From the NCBI GenBank assembly GCA_028554795.2, contig CM068828.1, positions 19,429,936-19,493,935 of the forward strand: DNA of 64,000 nucleotides. The letters are read 5' to 3'. A program made the translations under genes and the position numbers. Shown here piece by piece: positions 24,685-37,054 of this stretch. The stretch is from Sinohyriopsis cumingii. Its lineage: Eukaryota > Mollusca > Bivalvia > Unionida > Unionidae. Positions within the stretch are counted from its first letter, which is position 1. The number at the start of each line of letters is the position of its first letter. The notes beneath the pieces were generated by a model, which did not search any database, was not told the DNA's origin, and saw only the letters and a list, made by a program, of their open reading frames with translations.

Positions 24685-25190
24685 CTGCTTCTTTCAATAA
24701 TCTACTAATGGAAACTGTGCTTCTTTCAATAAATTGCTAATGGAAATTGAACTTATTTCCATATACTGCTAATGAAAATTCTGTTCTTTCTAAAACCTTC
24801 TAATGCAAACTGAGCTTCTTTCAATAAACTGCTAATGAAAATTGAGCTTCTTTCAGTAACCTGCTAATGAAAATCTAGCTTATTTCAATAGCTGGCTAAT
24901 GGAAATTGTACTTGTTTCAATAGCCCGCTAATGGAAATTGTACTTATTTCCATAACTACTAATGAAAATTATGCTTCTTTCAATAACCTGCTAATGAAAA
25001 TTGTGTTCTTTCTACAACCTTCTAATGGAAATTGTACTTATTTCAACAGCCCAATAATAGAAATTGAACTTATTTCCATAAACTGCTAATGAAAAGTATG
25101 CTTCTTTCAATAACCTGCTAATGAAAATTGTGTTCTTTCTAAAACCTGAAATGAAAATTTAGCTTCTTTCAATAGCCTGCTAATGGAAAA
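24685..25190. repeat. About 31-bp minisatellite, about 16 copies
   Basis: Units: CTTCTTTCAATAACCTGCTA followed by ATGAAAATTG, with variants in every unit. This is an older array. Confidence 0.92.
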
Positions 25191-25649
25191 GTGTTTAATG
25201 CAATTTCTCTGTATTCATTTAAAGACGATGTGATTTTATAAACACACATTTGCATTTGAGAATAGATAAAACATCCAACCCAGTTGCTAATATTTCAACC
25301 TGGAAGCTAATATTCAACCAGAACTTCAACCTTTGGCAGGAACCAATAAGCAAATTCTGTGACATGTCATATCAATTACTACTCCATCTATAGGTTAAAA
25401 AAATATCCTCCTCAAACCTTGCTACCTGTTGATTAATTTGCAGATTTCTCCCCAGAAAATCAGTATCTGATGTGCTCCAAAATCAAATAATGTAAAAATA
25501 ATGCTACAAAAATATGTAAGTATCATATATAAATGTTAAGAAATCAAAATTTGACAAATATGACATATGAGGACAAACTTTTTTCTAAATTTTGTTATAA
25601 ACTGTTGATTTAATGAAGCATGGTTCAATTCAGGTTTCATACAAGTGAA
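25191..25649. other. AT-rich DNA, no gene seen
   Basis: Nothing recognised. Confidence 0.4.
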
Positions 25650-26130
25650 TAGATACAGCATTAATATATTAAGTCAGTATGTGTGGTATTAATCTATTAT
25701 TATAGTTTTAACATGGAGTATATACAGTATTAATATATTAAGTCAGCATGTGTGGTATTAATTTATTATTATAGTCTTATAACTGAGTATATACAGTATT
25801 AATATATATTAAGTCACTATGTACAGTATTAATTTATTATTATAGTCTTAAAACTGAGTATATACAGTATTAATATATTAAGTCACTATGTACAGTATTA
25901 ATTTATTATTATAGTCTTATAACTGAGTATATACAGTATTAATATATTAAGTCACTATGTACAGTATTAATTTATTATTATAGTCTTATAACTGAGTATA
26001 TACAGTATTAATATATTAAGTCAGTATGTACAGTATTAATTTATTATTATAGTCTTAGAACTAAGCATATACAGTATTAATTTATTACTACAGTATATAA
26101 GTGAGTATATACAGTATTGATTTATTATTG
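25650..26130. repeat. About 67-bp minisatellite, about 7 copies
   Basis: Units alternate TATACAGTATTAATATATTA and GTACAGTATTAATTTATTAT, so each 67-bp unit is itself built of two related halves around CAGTATTAAT. Confidence 0.94.
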
Positions 26131-26584
26131 AAGTCTTAAAAAGATTATTGTTAATCTGTAATTAATGCAACTGAAAAATATGTCACTTTCTATCATTTGA
26201 TTTCCTTTAGATTGAAATATACTAAAACAATATTGCTCACATAAAGCACAATACAGAGATTATAAATTTAGCCAAGTTTTACCTCTCGCTCATTTGTACT
26301 GTACAACTCAACCTCTGCATTTACAAAATAACACATTTATATTGTATTGTTCTGTGCTTATTTTTACTATATATCCTATTTTTGTGCAGTTTTATATGTA
26401 GCCAATATTCTGAAATCATTTCTAAGTTTATTTCCTTTCTCACAGACTCTTCATCCTGTAATGTTAATAGAAAAATTTCAAAATATAAATAAATTTACAT
26501 ATTCTCTTAAATACATTTTTCATAATAAATTGTTGTTTTTCCTGACTGTTTATGATCTTTACTAGACAAATTATTTTAAAGAAA
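26131..26584. other. AT-rich DNA, no gene seen
   Basis: A short open frame at 26347-26565 has no recognisable character. Confidence 0.4.
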
Positions 26585-26890
26585 TCGCCCCCTGCCCTCA
26601 CCTGGTTATGGAAAGACACCTACTGATTGTCCCCTGCCCTCACCTGGTTATGTAAAGACACCTACTGAAGACATGTCCCCTTTCCTCAAATAGTAATGGA
26701 AAAAGACACCTACTGATGACATGTCCTCTGCTACTCTCCCGCTTAAGTACAGACACCAACTGATGACATGTCCCTTGCCATTCTCCTACTTAAGTACAGA
26801 CACCAACTGATGACATTTTCAGTCCTTCCCCTGCATATGTAGAGACACCACTGCCATTCCCCTGCTTATGTACACACACCTACTGAATGT
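26585..26890. repeat. About 46-bp minisatellite, about 6 copies
   Basis: Units: CCCCTGCCCTCACCTGGTTA, then GTAAAGACACCTACTGATGA. C-rich compared with its surroundings. Confidence 0.9.
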
Positions 26891-27054
26891 ACCAATGATC
26901 CAGAACTTGCAATATTTATACTACTGTTGCTAGAACCAATGGAAATTGTGCCATCAATTTTTATACTACTTAGAGTACATTTTGTTTCTATAGTAACACA
27001 AGAAATATTCAATGCAGAAAATTCTAAGTATCAAAAGGCACATTTATGCAACCT

Positions 27055-27250
27055 GTTTGACAAGTGTACCAAGTTTAGTTTGATTAGGGTTGGGGTCAAC
27101 ATGCTTCACAAGTGTACCAAGTTTGGTTTGATTAGGGTTGGGATCAACATGTGTACCAAGTTTGGTTGAAATACAATGAACAGTTTGAGAGAATGTTTCA
27201 GAAATGAACATATTTACAGATGGACAGAGAGATCATGAATAGATATAATG
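27055..27250 (+). repeat. Interspersed repeat fragment, partly tandem
   Basis: Three short units with GTGTACCAAGTTTGGTTTGA, then a TTTACAGATGGACAGAGAGA segment. This wording (accaagtttggttga... then a purine-rich gacagac tract) is a familiar mollusc interspersed repeat; the family assignment is from general knowledge. Confidence 0.6.
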
Positions 27251-27904
27251 GAGGGATGAAAGATAGTGCAAAACAACTTGGTGGCAATATGGCGACCTTT
27301 AATCCAAAGGAATGCCTGGATTCACAGAACTTCAAATTCCCAGTGTCTGTAATGACTGACACATATTTATGGTATGTGTATTTTAAGAGCTCCAGACCAA
27401 TTTTGTATCCACTATGATGTTCAAAACACTAAAACAATGCCATATGTTTATAGTTTCATGGACAATTAATGTTTTTCAGACCTACATATACCATAAAATG
27501 GAAGATAATTGAAATATGTTTCCAGGACATAAGAAATATCAAGCTATTACAGCTTACATCAACAGCACAGACTCACCTTTCTTTCCAAAGGGATTGTCCG
27601 ATTTTCCAAAACTCTAAGATTACCTGGCACACAAATCCTCAGAAATTATATAATAACAAATTACAAAATAATATTTAACACAGGAAAAATTCAGTAATAA
27701 CAAGCTGTGGCTGGAATTTACAGGAATTTCCAAATAAGCCAAGGGAATTCTTCATCTGTTGTGTAGGTCTGAGTATGCTACTATGCAATCACTCCAAATA
27801 GTGGGTGAGTTATCCTGGGAGTGTACTAGGCCTAATGGTAGCATCTCCCTATTGCCTACTCATCTTCTGCATTCACCCTAACCACAGGAAGCTAACAGAG
27901 GCTG
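27251..27904. other. AT-rich DNA, no gene seen
   Basis: Nothing recognised. Confidence 0.4.
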
Positions 27905-28055
27905 CTTTCTCTCATTAGCATTCATCTGGGGGCTCTATAAGGGTTCACCTCATTTGCCAGTTGTCATCATAGGGTAAACATTACCAGTACAATGGGGGTT
28001 CTATAAGAGTACACCTCATCACCAATTATGGTCATAGGGTACACACCACCAGTAC
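27905..28055. repeat. Two-copy repeat of about 67 bp
   Basis: Two units with GGGTTCACCTCATTTGCCAG or its variant, and TCATAGGGTAMACAYYACCA. Confidence 0.75.
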
Positions 28056-28936
28056 AATTCAATTTAATTCTTTATGTATTTATAGATAAATATTCTAGAC
28101 ATGTTAGGAACATAAATAGAAGATTGACAAAATTTTACACCCATAATTAATATAAAGAGTACATTATTTTTGTATATGTTGTTTATCCATCAGGTATAAG
28201 TACTGTTACATACCCATTTAATCTGACATACTTGATCTAGCATTTGATGTTCAATCCATATTTCCATCTCACACCCCTATTTTTGAACTACTTAGTTGGC
28301 TTTTTTTTTACGTCAGTGCATAGATATTTTTAGAAGCAGTTAATTGAACATTTATAAATCCCTATTCACTCTGAATTTCATTTATTTAGTAAAAATTTTA
28401 GAAAGCATTAAAGGGGGTACATAATAAGTAAAAAAAAATACCACATTCCTGCTTTGTACCAAGTCAGGGGATGGAATTCATTGATATGGCATACAAATAT
28501 GTCTTGACCTGATAGTCTCGATGTTTGTTTATACCATAACAAACCTGTTCTTTCTAGTGACTCAGAACAAAGCATGTTTGCAATTTTGTGTACATATAAA
28601 ATGCAGCTTTCCTGGTTTTTGCACTTTTAAGTCTATTGCATAGGTGTACAAGTTTGTACAGATAAAGATGCCCTGTATGCCATTGTTTCGAAACAGAACT
28701 AACCAATGAGTGGTGTCATAAAATCCTGGGGTTGTATCCTAAATTAGAATGTTTCAAGTTTGGTAACAGAAGCAAAGTGGGGGAAAATGTAATTTTTTGT
28801 AAAGAATATTGCATATCTTTTAAAACAATACACTCAAAAAGAAAGTAAACCTCATCTTCAATATTTATATGAAACAGTTGACAAATATTTGTCCCAAGGT
28901 ATATTTCTGTATCTACCAGTGTATATCTATACAATG
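28056..28936. other. AT-rich DNA, no gene seen
   Basis: Nothing recognised. Confidence 0.4.
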
Positions 28937-29348
28937 TTTTCATACTGTATTGGCAGGTAAAATGAGTTTATATTGTATTGGCTGGTAATGTGTTTATGCT
29001 GTATTGGCAGGTAAAATGAGTTTATACTGTATTGGCAGGTAAAATGAGTTTATACTGTATTGGCAGGTAAGGAGTTTATACTGTATTGGCAGGTAAAATG
29101 AGTTTATACTGTATTGGCAGGTAAAATGAGTTTATACTGTATTGGCAGGTAATGTGTTTATACTGTATAGGTAGGCAATGTGTTTATGTTGTATTGGCAG
29201 GTAATGTGTTTATACTGTATTGGTTGGTAATGTGTTTATACTGTATTGGTAGATACAGTCTTACGCTGTATTGGCAGGTAATGTGTTTATACTGTATTGG
29301 TTGGTAATGTGTTTATACTGTATTGGTAGATAATGTGTTTATACTGTA
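28937..29348. repeat. 25/28-bp minisatellite, about 16 copies
   Basis: Units: GTTTATACTGTATTGGCAGG followed by TAATGT or TAAAATGA, so two unit lengths are mixed. Confidence 0.94.
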
Positions 29349-29565
29349 TAGTGATGCCACAGACAAGTATCATCATGTCCCACCCAGTCACATTGTCCTG
29401 ACACCAGGCTGAGGAGTCCTAACACTAACCTCTTAATGCTCAACACAAAGTGAGGCAGCTGTTAGTACCATTTTATAAAAATCTGTTATGACTCAGCAAG
29501 GGCTTCAAACCCATGACCTCCTGCATCCGAGGTGATGCTCTAACCACTTTAGGCCACTGTAGCAG
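29349..29565 (-). mobile_element. tRNA-derived SINE, family A, minus strand
   Basis: Reverse complement of the SINE at 32247-32552: the A-box part (GGCCTAAAGTGGTTAGAGCA) and B-box part (GGGTTTGAAGCCC) are readable on the minus strand, followed by the family body with TAACAGCTGCCTC. It is more diverged than the 32.2-kb copy and lacks part of the 3' end. Confidence 0.85.
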
Positions 29566-29719
29566 TCTTGCAGGTAATATATTTATAATATAATTTCTTC
29601 AGATGTCTGTTATTTGCTTTCATACTGTTTCAAATAGTCATTATCAAAAGTAGATTTTATTTTCATACATGTTATTTTGTAGTGATAGTGTGGCATCTTG
29701 CATGCAGACCTGGATTCAA

Positions 29720-29865
29720 TCTTTGAAATCAATGTATATAGGGATCAGAGGACATTCATCTGAGGTCTGTGGTTTCCTCAAAGCAGGAGTCAGAGGTCAC
29801 TCACCCAAGGATAGTGGTTTCATTCATACAGAGGTCAGATGTCATTCATCCAAGGTCAGTGGATT
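29720..29865. repeat. About 40-bp repeat, 3-4 units
   Basis: Units: GAGGTCAGAGGTCATTCATC followed by CAAGGTCAGTGGTTTC. Short frame 29669-29929 is repeat-driven. Confidence 0.8.
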
Positions 29866-29939
29866 CTTTTATGATGTCGAAGGCAGAAAAGTGGCCACTA
29901 TGTCACACTTCCCACTAAAGTGGGATTGATAAAAACTGC

Positions 29940-30065
29940 CCCACACCTAGAGTGATATAAAAATGTTAAAACACTTTTGCATACCAACAGAGTGATATCA
30001 AAATGTTAAAACACTTTTGCATACCAATAGAGTGATATCAAAATGTTAAAACACTTTTGCATACC
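29940..30065. repeat. 40-bp repeat, 3 units
   Basis: Near-identical units: AGAGTGATATCAAAATGTTA followed by AAACACTTTTGCATACCAAT. Confidence 0.93.
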
Positions 30066-30212
30066 AATGGAGCATCTCCAATCAAATTCCAAAGTTTCAT
30101 GTCTGTATTGTCAATGGTGTTGTAGGAAACACTAATGGACCAACATACCGATATGCAGTGGACTAAATGAAAAGACAGTGAGAGAAAACAATGCATCATA
30201 GCAAGACCAAGT

Positions 30213-30415
30213 ATGCACCAAAGTAACCAAGAATATCCAACTAATTCACTGCATATCCCAACCACCCTAGAAAACCTTAACCAAAGTAACCAAGAATATC
30301 CAACTAATTCACTGCATATCCCAACCATCCTAAACAACCTTAACCAAAGTAACCAAGAATATCCAACTAATTCACTGCATATCCCAACCACCCTAAACAA
30401 CCTTAACCAAACCTA
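30213..30415. repeat. 63-bp repeat, 3 units
   Basis: Near-identical units with CCAAAGTAACCAAGAATATC, CAACTAATTCACTGCATATC and CCAACCACCCTA. 63 is a multiple of three, so both strands show repeat-encoded frames that I do not treat as genes. Confidence 0.95.
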
Positions 30416-31054
30416 CAGCAGGCCATGGTTGTAGAACAACTTAACACTTGGCTTAAGTTTGTCAAAGATTAGCTCAGTATCAAATAACGCAACAATGAAA
30501 TTTAACTTTGACAAATACATAATTTAAGTTCATCATAAATGTGTACAGTTTAGACTTAAAAACTGTATTTCCTTTCAAAGTACAACTTTCAAAGGAAAAT
30601 CATTTGATATTTGCAAGGGATGATTATCTTACATGTAATCATTTACTATAGCCTTATCTCCAGTCTGGCCATACTCAGCTGGGTGTACTCTATCCCAGTT
30701 GGTGTGCTACTGCTTTCAGTGGTCAAATGTTATCATCACCAGGGAGTCTGGAGAAACACTTTAATTAGGCCAATTAGAATCTGAAAATACTATCAATCAT
30801 TGATTCTTATAACCTAGTCTCTGGTCTGACACTGATCCCTATGGTGCAGTTTGAAATAGCAAGTATAGAGAAAGTATAAAATAATCATTTGGGTTTGGTC
30901 TTCAATATGTCACAATTTATACTGAATATCTATATTAGCATTATTTATGATCTGTTTAAATGGGATAGAATGAGGGGATATGCAATTTTACATTAAAAAG
31001 AAATTATGATAGAGTTACAACAAACTGAAAGATGCAAATACCTCATTGTGCTAA
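30416..31054. other. AT-rich DNA, no gene seen
   Basis: Nothing recognised. Confidence 0.4.
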
Positions 31055-32235
31055 TGTGCCATTGAACCTTGTATACCATAAACTATTTTATGTGGTACAA
31101 ATTTATTGTGTATACCATGAACTATTTTATGAGGGATAAAAATTTACTGTGTATACCATGATTTTATGGGGAACAAATTTACTGTGTATACCATGAAATA
31201 TTTTATGGGGTACAAATTTACTGTGTATACCATGAACTATTTTATGTGGTACAATTTACTGTGTATACCATGAACTATTTTATGAGGAATACAGATTTAC
31301 TATGTATACCATGAGCTATTTTATGTGGTACAATTTACTGTGTATACCATGAACTATTTTATGTGGTACAATTTACTGTGTATACCATAAACTATTTTAT
31401 GAGGGATACAAATTTACTGTGTATACTATGAACTATTTTATGAGGGATACAAATTTACTGTGTATACTATGAATTATTTTATGTGGTACAAATTTACTGT
31501 GTATACCATGAACTATTTTATGTGGTACAATTTACTGTGTATACCATGAACTATTTTATGAGGGATACAAATTTACTGTGCATACCATGAACTATTTTAT
31601 GTGGTACAATTTACTGTGCATACCACGAACTATTTTATGTGGTACTGTGTATACCATAAACTGACTATTTTTCAAGTGCTACAAATTTACTGTGCATACC
31701 ATAAACTAATTATTTTCTATGTGGTACAATTTACTTTGTACACCATAAACTATTTTTCAAGTGGTACAAATTTACTGTGTATACCATAAACTGACTATTT
31801 TTCAAGTGCTACAAATTTACTGTGCATACCTTAAACTAATTATTTTCTATGTGGTACAATTTACTTTGTACACCATAAACTATTTTTCAAGTGCTCCAAA
31901 TTTTCTGTGTATACCATAAACTGACTATTTTTCAAGTGGTACAAATTTTCTGTGTATAACATAAACTGACTATTTTTCAAGTGGTACAAATTTACTGTGT
32001 ATACCATAAATTAATTATTTTTTTTACGTGGTACAATTTACTGTGTATGCCATACACTGACTATTTTTCAAGTGGTACAAATTTACTGTGTATACCATAA
32101 ACTACTTTTCATGTGGTACAAATTTACTGTGCATACCATAAACAACTTTTCATGTGGTAAAAATTTACTGTGTATACCATAAACTACTTTTCATGTGGCA
32201 CAAATTTACTGTGTATACCATAAAGTGACTATGTT
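31055..32235. repeat. About 39-bp minisatellite, about 29 copies
   Basis: Units: TTTACTGTGTATACCATGAA followed by CTATTTTATGTGGTACAAA. The second half carries longer unit variants (ACTGACTATTTTTCAAGTGGT). Two or three further units lie beyond the SINE at 33475-33600. Confidence 0.95.
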
Positions 32236-32246
32236 CTGAGGGTTAC

Positions 32247-32552
32247 AACTGCTCTGGTGGCCTAGTGGTTAGAGCATTTGCCTCGGATGTGGGAGGTAGT
32301 GGGTTTGATCCCCGGCCGAGTCATACCAAAGATTTACAAAAATGGTACTAACAGCTGCCTTGCTTGGCGCTCAGTATTAAGAGGCTAGTGTTAGGACTGG
32401 TTGGCCTGGTGTCAGGATAATGTGACTGGGTAGGACATCATGTTACATGTTTGCGGCATGATGCCCCAGTGCTAGACATCACTATAAACTACCACACTGA
32501 AGACATCATAGGGATATGACTGAATTTTTTTTAAAGCTACCTTAAAAATCAC
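32247..32552 (+). mobile_element. tRNA-derived SINE, family A, complete with target-site duplication
   Basis: Head with A box (TGGCCTAGTGGTTAGAGCAT) and B box (GGGTTTGATCCCC) spaced as in a tRNA, then a body of about 230 bp with no poly(A) tail. It is flanked by the perfect 13-bp direct repeat TTCTGAGGGTTAC at 32234-32246 and 32553-32565, which defines both ends and shows a fairly recent insertion. Confidence 0.92.
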
Positions 32553-32565
32553 TTCTGAGGGTTAC

Positions 32566-33474
32566 TGTCAGGTGTTTGTGGAGATGTGAGATCTCCCTTA
32601 CTCATTTTGGTTTTTGGTTAATATTTTCTAGGAGATGATTGACCATGGTGTTATTGCCTAGGGTCAAGTAATTAAAAAAAAAAAAATTTGAAATTAAGGG
32701 ATGGAATAACAGAGATCTGAACAGTGATATTGAATAGAACAACATGAGCCCCCATATGTAAAATACATCAATTTAACCAACTATATAAATAAAATTAAAT
32801 TGTATGTGACATTTGAATAATTCACTTTCTCTTAGAGTTACAAAATTTCTGCAAAACTAAATTAGCCACTTTGTTATACTGATGGAACAAATTTCATCAA
32901 ATAATCGAGTGACTGATCGAACTCAAATTGCTGGCATATCAGCATCACCTGGTTCATCTAGTCTTTTCCAAATCACTGTTGGTGATAGTCGGCATTTCCA
33001 TCTTTCTTTTCTTTCTCTTTCTCTCCTCTAGCCTCTTGGTTCATCAACCTCTTAGTTGCAGACTGTGCTCTTTCATTTGTGCAGTCAAGTATGGAGCTGT
33101 TCTTTCCTTGTGCTTTATCTGAAACTCGCATCTCCCTAAGTCAATTCTTCCTCCTTCCATCTCCTTACTTTCTGACACATGTCCTTGGACAATTTAATGA
33201 GAAATCTTATGTTTCCCAGAGATAAGATCAGGCTTGCTTCAGAAACTTAGACTGATTAATTTCACAAGGGGAATTTCTTAAAAGCCTGAATTTCATCTGG
33301 AAATACACAAGCACCCTTATTTAGCTTAGCCAATCTGGATTACTTCTTTTAACTGCCATAAACTGAATCACTCCCATCCAAGTCAGAATAATAACCTCTA
33401 GTCCGCCTTTATTAATAACTATTCTGGAAAATATCATTTTATGACACCTGTTTATTCTGCAAAATTTTGCATCA
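32566..33474. other. AT-rich DNA, no gene seen
   Basis: A pyrimidine-rich stretch occurs near 33000-33030. No coding frame of note. Confidence 0.4.
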
Positions 33475-33600
33475 ATACAGGTACAAATTTACCATATATA
33501 CCTGGAAATTACTATTTTTCAAGGAGTATAAATTTACTGTATATACCATGAACTAATTTTCAAGGGTTGAGGGGTACAAATTTACTGTATAGTGTGATCT
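33475..33600. repeat. Outlying units of the 39-bp repeat
   Basis: Two to three diverged units (ACAAATTTACCATATATACC; GTATAAATTTACTGTATATA) of the 31-32-kb array, about 1.2 kb beyond its end. Confidence 0.8.
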
Positions 33601-34139
33601 CACTACAGCATGCTCCATTATAGCATGAATTCAGATAAAACACAACCGTGGCAAGGCATCCAAAGTTTTATATGCAAGTACTTTTCTCGCACTGAAAAAA
33701 TTTCTTTTTTACAAACATGAAAAGTGTAAAAAGTTTATTATTATATTGGGGAAGATTGTAGTACGAGATGATTGTGGCATGGCTCCTGAAATTTCTTATA
33801 CATGTATTATTCTCATACATGAAAAAATAGTTTTTTCTTCTTCAAAATACAAAAAATAACATGTAAAAGTTTATTCAGGGATTGCACTGGGTTTCGCCAA
33901 TGTTACAAATTGTGAGTTTGTTTCCTTATTGACAAAAAAATATACCATCTGGTGATTTTCTTGTGTGATGTTGTTGGCTGTTTAAACGTGTATATTACAT
34001 TCTTGGGTTTGAAGAGGAGCAATTATGAGGCACCATGAAAGGAAGCCGCAAACTTTATGCAAAATGCACTGGAATTTATCTATTGTTAGATAAACAAAAG
34101 TTCTTGTTTATACTGACAAACCATCTTAACAGTGCATTG
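33601..34139. other. AT-rich DNA, no gene seen
   Basis: Nothing recognised. Confidence 0.4.
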
Positions 34140-34552
34140 TTATATCATAGTCTGCTTATGCTGACATCTGGCCTGAGTAATGTACACTGTGATACATTCA
34201 ATAGTTATGCTGACATCTGGCCTGAGTAATGTACACTGTGATACATTCAACAGTCATGCTGACATCTGGCCTGAGTAATGTACACTGTGATACATTCAAC
34301 AGTCATGCTGACATCTGGCCTGAGTAATGTACACTGTGATACATTCAACAGTCATGCTGACATCTGGCCTGAGCAATGTACACTGTGATACATTCAACAG
34401 TCATGCTGACATCTGGCCTGAGTAATGTACACTGTGATACATTCAACAGTCATGCTGACATCTGGCCTGAGCAATGTACACTGTGATACATTCAACAGTC
34501 ATGCTGACATCTGGCCTGAGTAATGTACACTGTGATACATTCAATAGTCAAG
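34140..34552. repeat. About 49-bp minisatellite, about 8 copies
   Basis: Near-identical units: GTCATGCTGACATCTGGCCT, then GAGTAATGTACACTGTGATA and CATTCAACA. Only the AGTAATG/AGCAATG site varies, so the array is young. Confidence 0.96.
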
Positions 34553-35721
34553 TTACTGGGACTAGCTACATTAAACCAACCTTTGAGGGCAGGAACAGAA
34601 ACTGTTCAATTGACCAAATGACAGCTAATTCCTGTTTTTTAAAAATATATACCCAGAAAAAATAGTTTTGCTATACTTCACAGAAAACTGATTACCTTTG
34701 AAGCATCTATCATTCTGTACAAATACTAAGCAAATGAAAAAATAATTCAGCCTTAATGTTCTACAATTAGTTTATATTGCCACTGCAATAAGAAATGGGC
34801 ATTTGTTTAGTCCTACAAAGCTGTCCTTTAGTGCTGACTTCAATAACCCTTCATCAAAGAAAGCAGACTATATTCTTCAATTAAAACAAAGAAGCTTTCA
34901 TCCAAGGAAGTCATGACAAACTTAAATAAAAACAATGGAATCTGATAGATTGTTGCATTTTCCAAAAGTGACTGGAATATGCTTATTTATACCGCAAAAG
35001 TTTCCTTTTTGCAGCAAAAAATTTATGCTTATGATCACTATCAATGGCAGCATTAAAAAAATGAAATTTACAGACTTTTGAAACCATAGATATCTGGCCA
35101 GTAAACTGAAGATGGGGTGTTATAAGTATGATTGCCTGTATCAGATTCTAGCTGTTAGTAGTGACAGTTCGCCAGAAAAGTAATCCCAGCATTCCGGCTA
35201 TTTGATACCAGAGACTTTTAACAGGTTCTGTTCTGTTGTTTATCTTCCCATGGCTAACTGAGCCTGGACCAGTTCATGCCCTTGGATAAGGCACAAATGT
35301 TAAATTAAGATCCCTTATCTCTAACCCTTACTAAAACAAGAGCAGAGTGGTAGAGCAGGCAGTTATGTAGATGGGCTTGGTATAGTAAGCAACACTGATT
35401 TTTAGTGTTTGTGAAGGTTTAGCTTTATTTTACATAAAGTTGTAGGACTCTTTTTTGGTGTTTGTGTGTCCTTTGAACCCGAATGTAACATGGGGTATTC
35501 ACAAAGGTGTTTGTGAACTTTATAATTTGCTCACAAGTTTTTATTTCCCTATGAATAGCCTCATCTCCTGGGTAGCCTCAGCAAGATGATAGTTGTATCC
35601 AGCTGACCAAAATCTATGCCAGTTTAAGTATATGTAGATGTAGCATGTAAACTGCTATAGACACTTGCTACTGAAACAATAGGATATCTTTCATAATCAA
35701 TAAATTAATTATTGATGAAAA
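34553..35721. other. AT-rich DNA, no gene seen
   Basis: Nothing recognised over about 1.2 kb. Confidence 0.4.
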
Positions 35722-35965
35722 TGTCATTTGTGAAAATTTATACCAATGAAAAGCCATTAAAATATTTGCCAAAGAAAACCCATGAAAATTTATACCAATG
35801 AAAAAGCCATTAAAATATTTGCCAAAGAAAACCCATGAAAATTTATACTAATGAAAAGCCATTAAAATATTTGCCAAAGAAAACCCATGAAAATTTATAC
35901 CAATGAAAAGCATGAAAATTTTAACCAACTTAAAAACCATGAAAATGTATACCAATGAAAATGAA
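35722..35965. repeat. 52-bp minisatellite, about 4.5 copies
   Basis: Units: CCAATGAAAAGCCATTAAAA, TATTTGCCAAAGAAAACCCA and TGAAAATTTATA. The last units are shortened. Confidence 0.93.
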
Positions 35966-36059
35966 TGAACAGTTACATATTAAATTTTCATGCATCCAAT
36001 CTGATTTTTCCCCATTTTGGGCCAAATACTGAAGCTGGGTATCACCAGCCATTATTGTT

Positions 36060-36795
36060 TCATGATACATATCATGAAAAATCATGTTTAATATAGTATC
36101 TATCATGAGAGTATTGAATACAGTATATATAATGACAGTACTGTATACAGTATGTATCAGGAGTATTGCATACCTTATATATTATGAGTATTGCATAAAG
36201 TATATATCATGACAGTACTGCATACAGTATATATCATGAGTATTGCATACAGTATACATGACATCATTGAATGCAGTATATATCATGACAGTATTGCTTA
36301 CAGTATATATCATGACAACACTGCATGCAGTATATATCATAACTATTGCATGCAGTACATATCAAGACAGTACTGCATGAAGTATCTATCATGACAGTTG
36401 CATACAGTATCTATCATGACAGTCTTGCATACAGTATACATCATAACTATTGCATGCAGTATATATCATGACAGTATTGCATGCAGTATATATCATGACA
36501 TTATTTCATGCAGTATCTATCATACAATATTGCATGCAGTATATATCATAACAGTCTTGAATGCAGTATATATTATGACAGTATTGCATACATTATGTAT
36601 GACAGTATTGCATGCAGTATGCATTATATATCATGACAGTATTACAAACAGTACATATCATGACATTATTGCATACAGTATATATCATGACAGCATTGCA
36701 AGCAGCATATATCATGACAGTATTGTATATAGTATATGCATGTATCATGATAGTATTTCATACAGTATTTATCATGATAGTATTTCATACACAAA
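36060..36795. repeat. 27-bp minisatellite, about 27 copies
   Basis: Units: GCATACAGTATATATCATGA followed by CAGTATT, with moderate divergence. The open frame of 166 codons at 36398-36898 arises from the 27-bp period and is not called as a gene. Confidence 0.94.
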
Positions 36796-37054
36796 TACAC
36801 TGACAAATATACAAGTGAATCCAACTTTACAAAGCAAGCTATTGGTTGTTTCATTACATAAATCCATGGTGGGATATGCTAACTTCCCAGAACAATAAAA
36901 CCATGTCTTCCTTTTCATTTTTCTTTCTTTTAAATCTTACTAGATGATCATGTTGCATTTGTTATTAAAATGTACAGAAAGACAGAAATGTTTATGTATG
37001 GATGGTTTATATAATTTATTTCAATCAACATTCTAGCTCTCATCCTGAATCAGT
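36796..37054. other. AT-rich DNA, no gene seen
   Basis: Spacer between two arrays. Confidence 0.4.

Noticed and set aside
30038..30434. A 120-codon minus-strand ORF with hydrophobic repeats that could look like membrane segments
   Set aside because: It is the reverse reading of the 63-bp repeat; the hydrophobicity is a by-product of that repeat.
32247..32330. A functional tRNA gene
   Set aside because: Only the promoter boxes are tRNA-like; the element continues for over 200 bp and is bounded by target duplications, so it is a SINE.
36191..36898. ORFs of up to 166 codons rich in Ile, Tyr and His
   Set aside because: Generated by the 27-bp AT-rich minisatellite.
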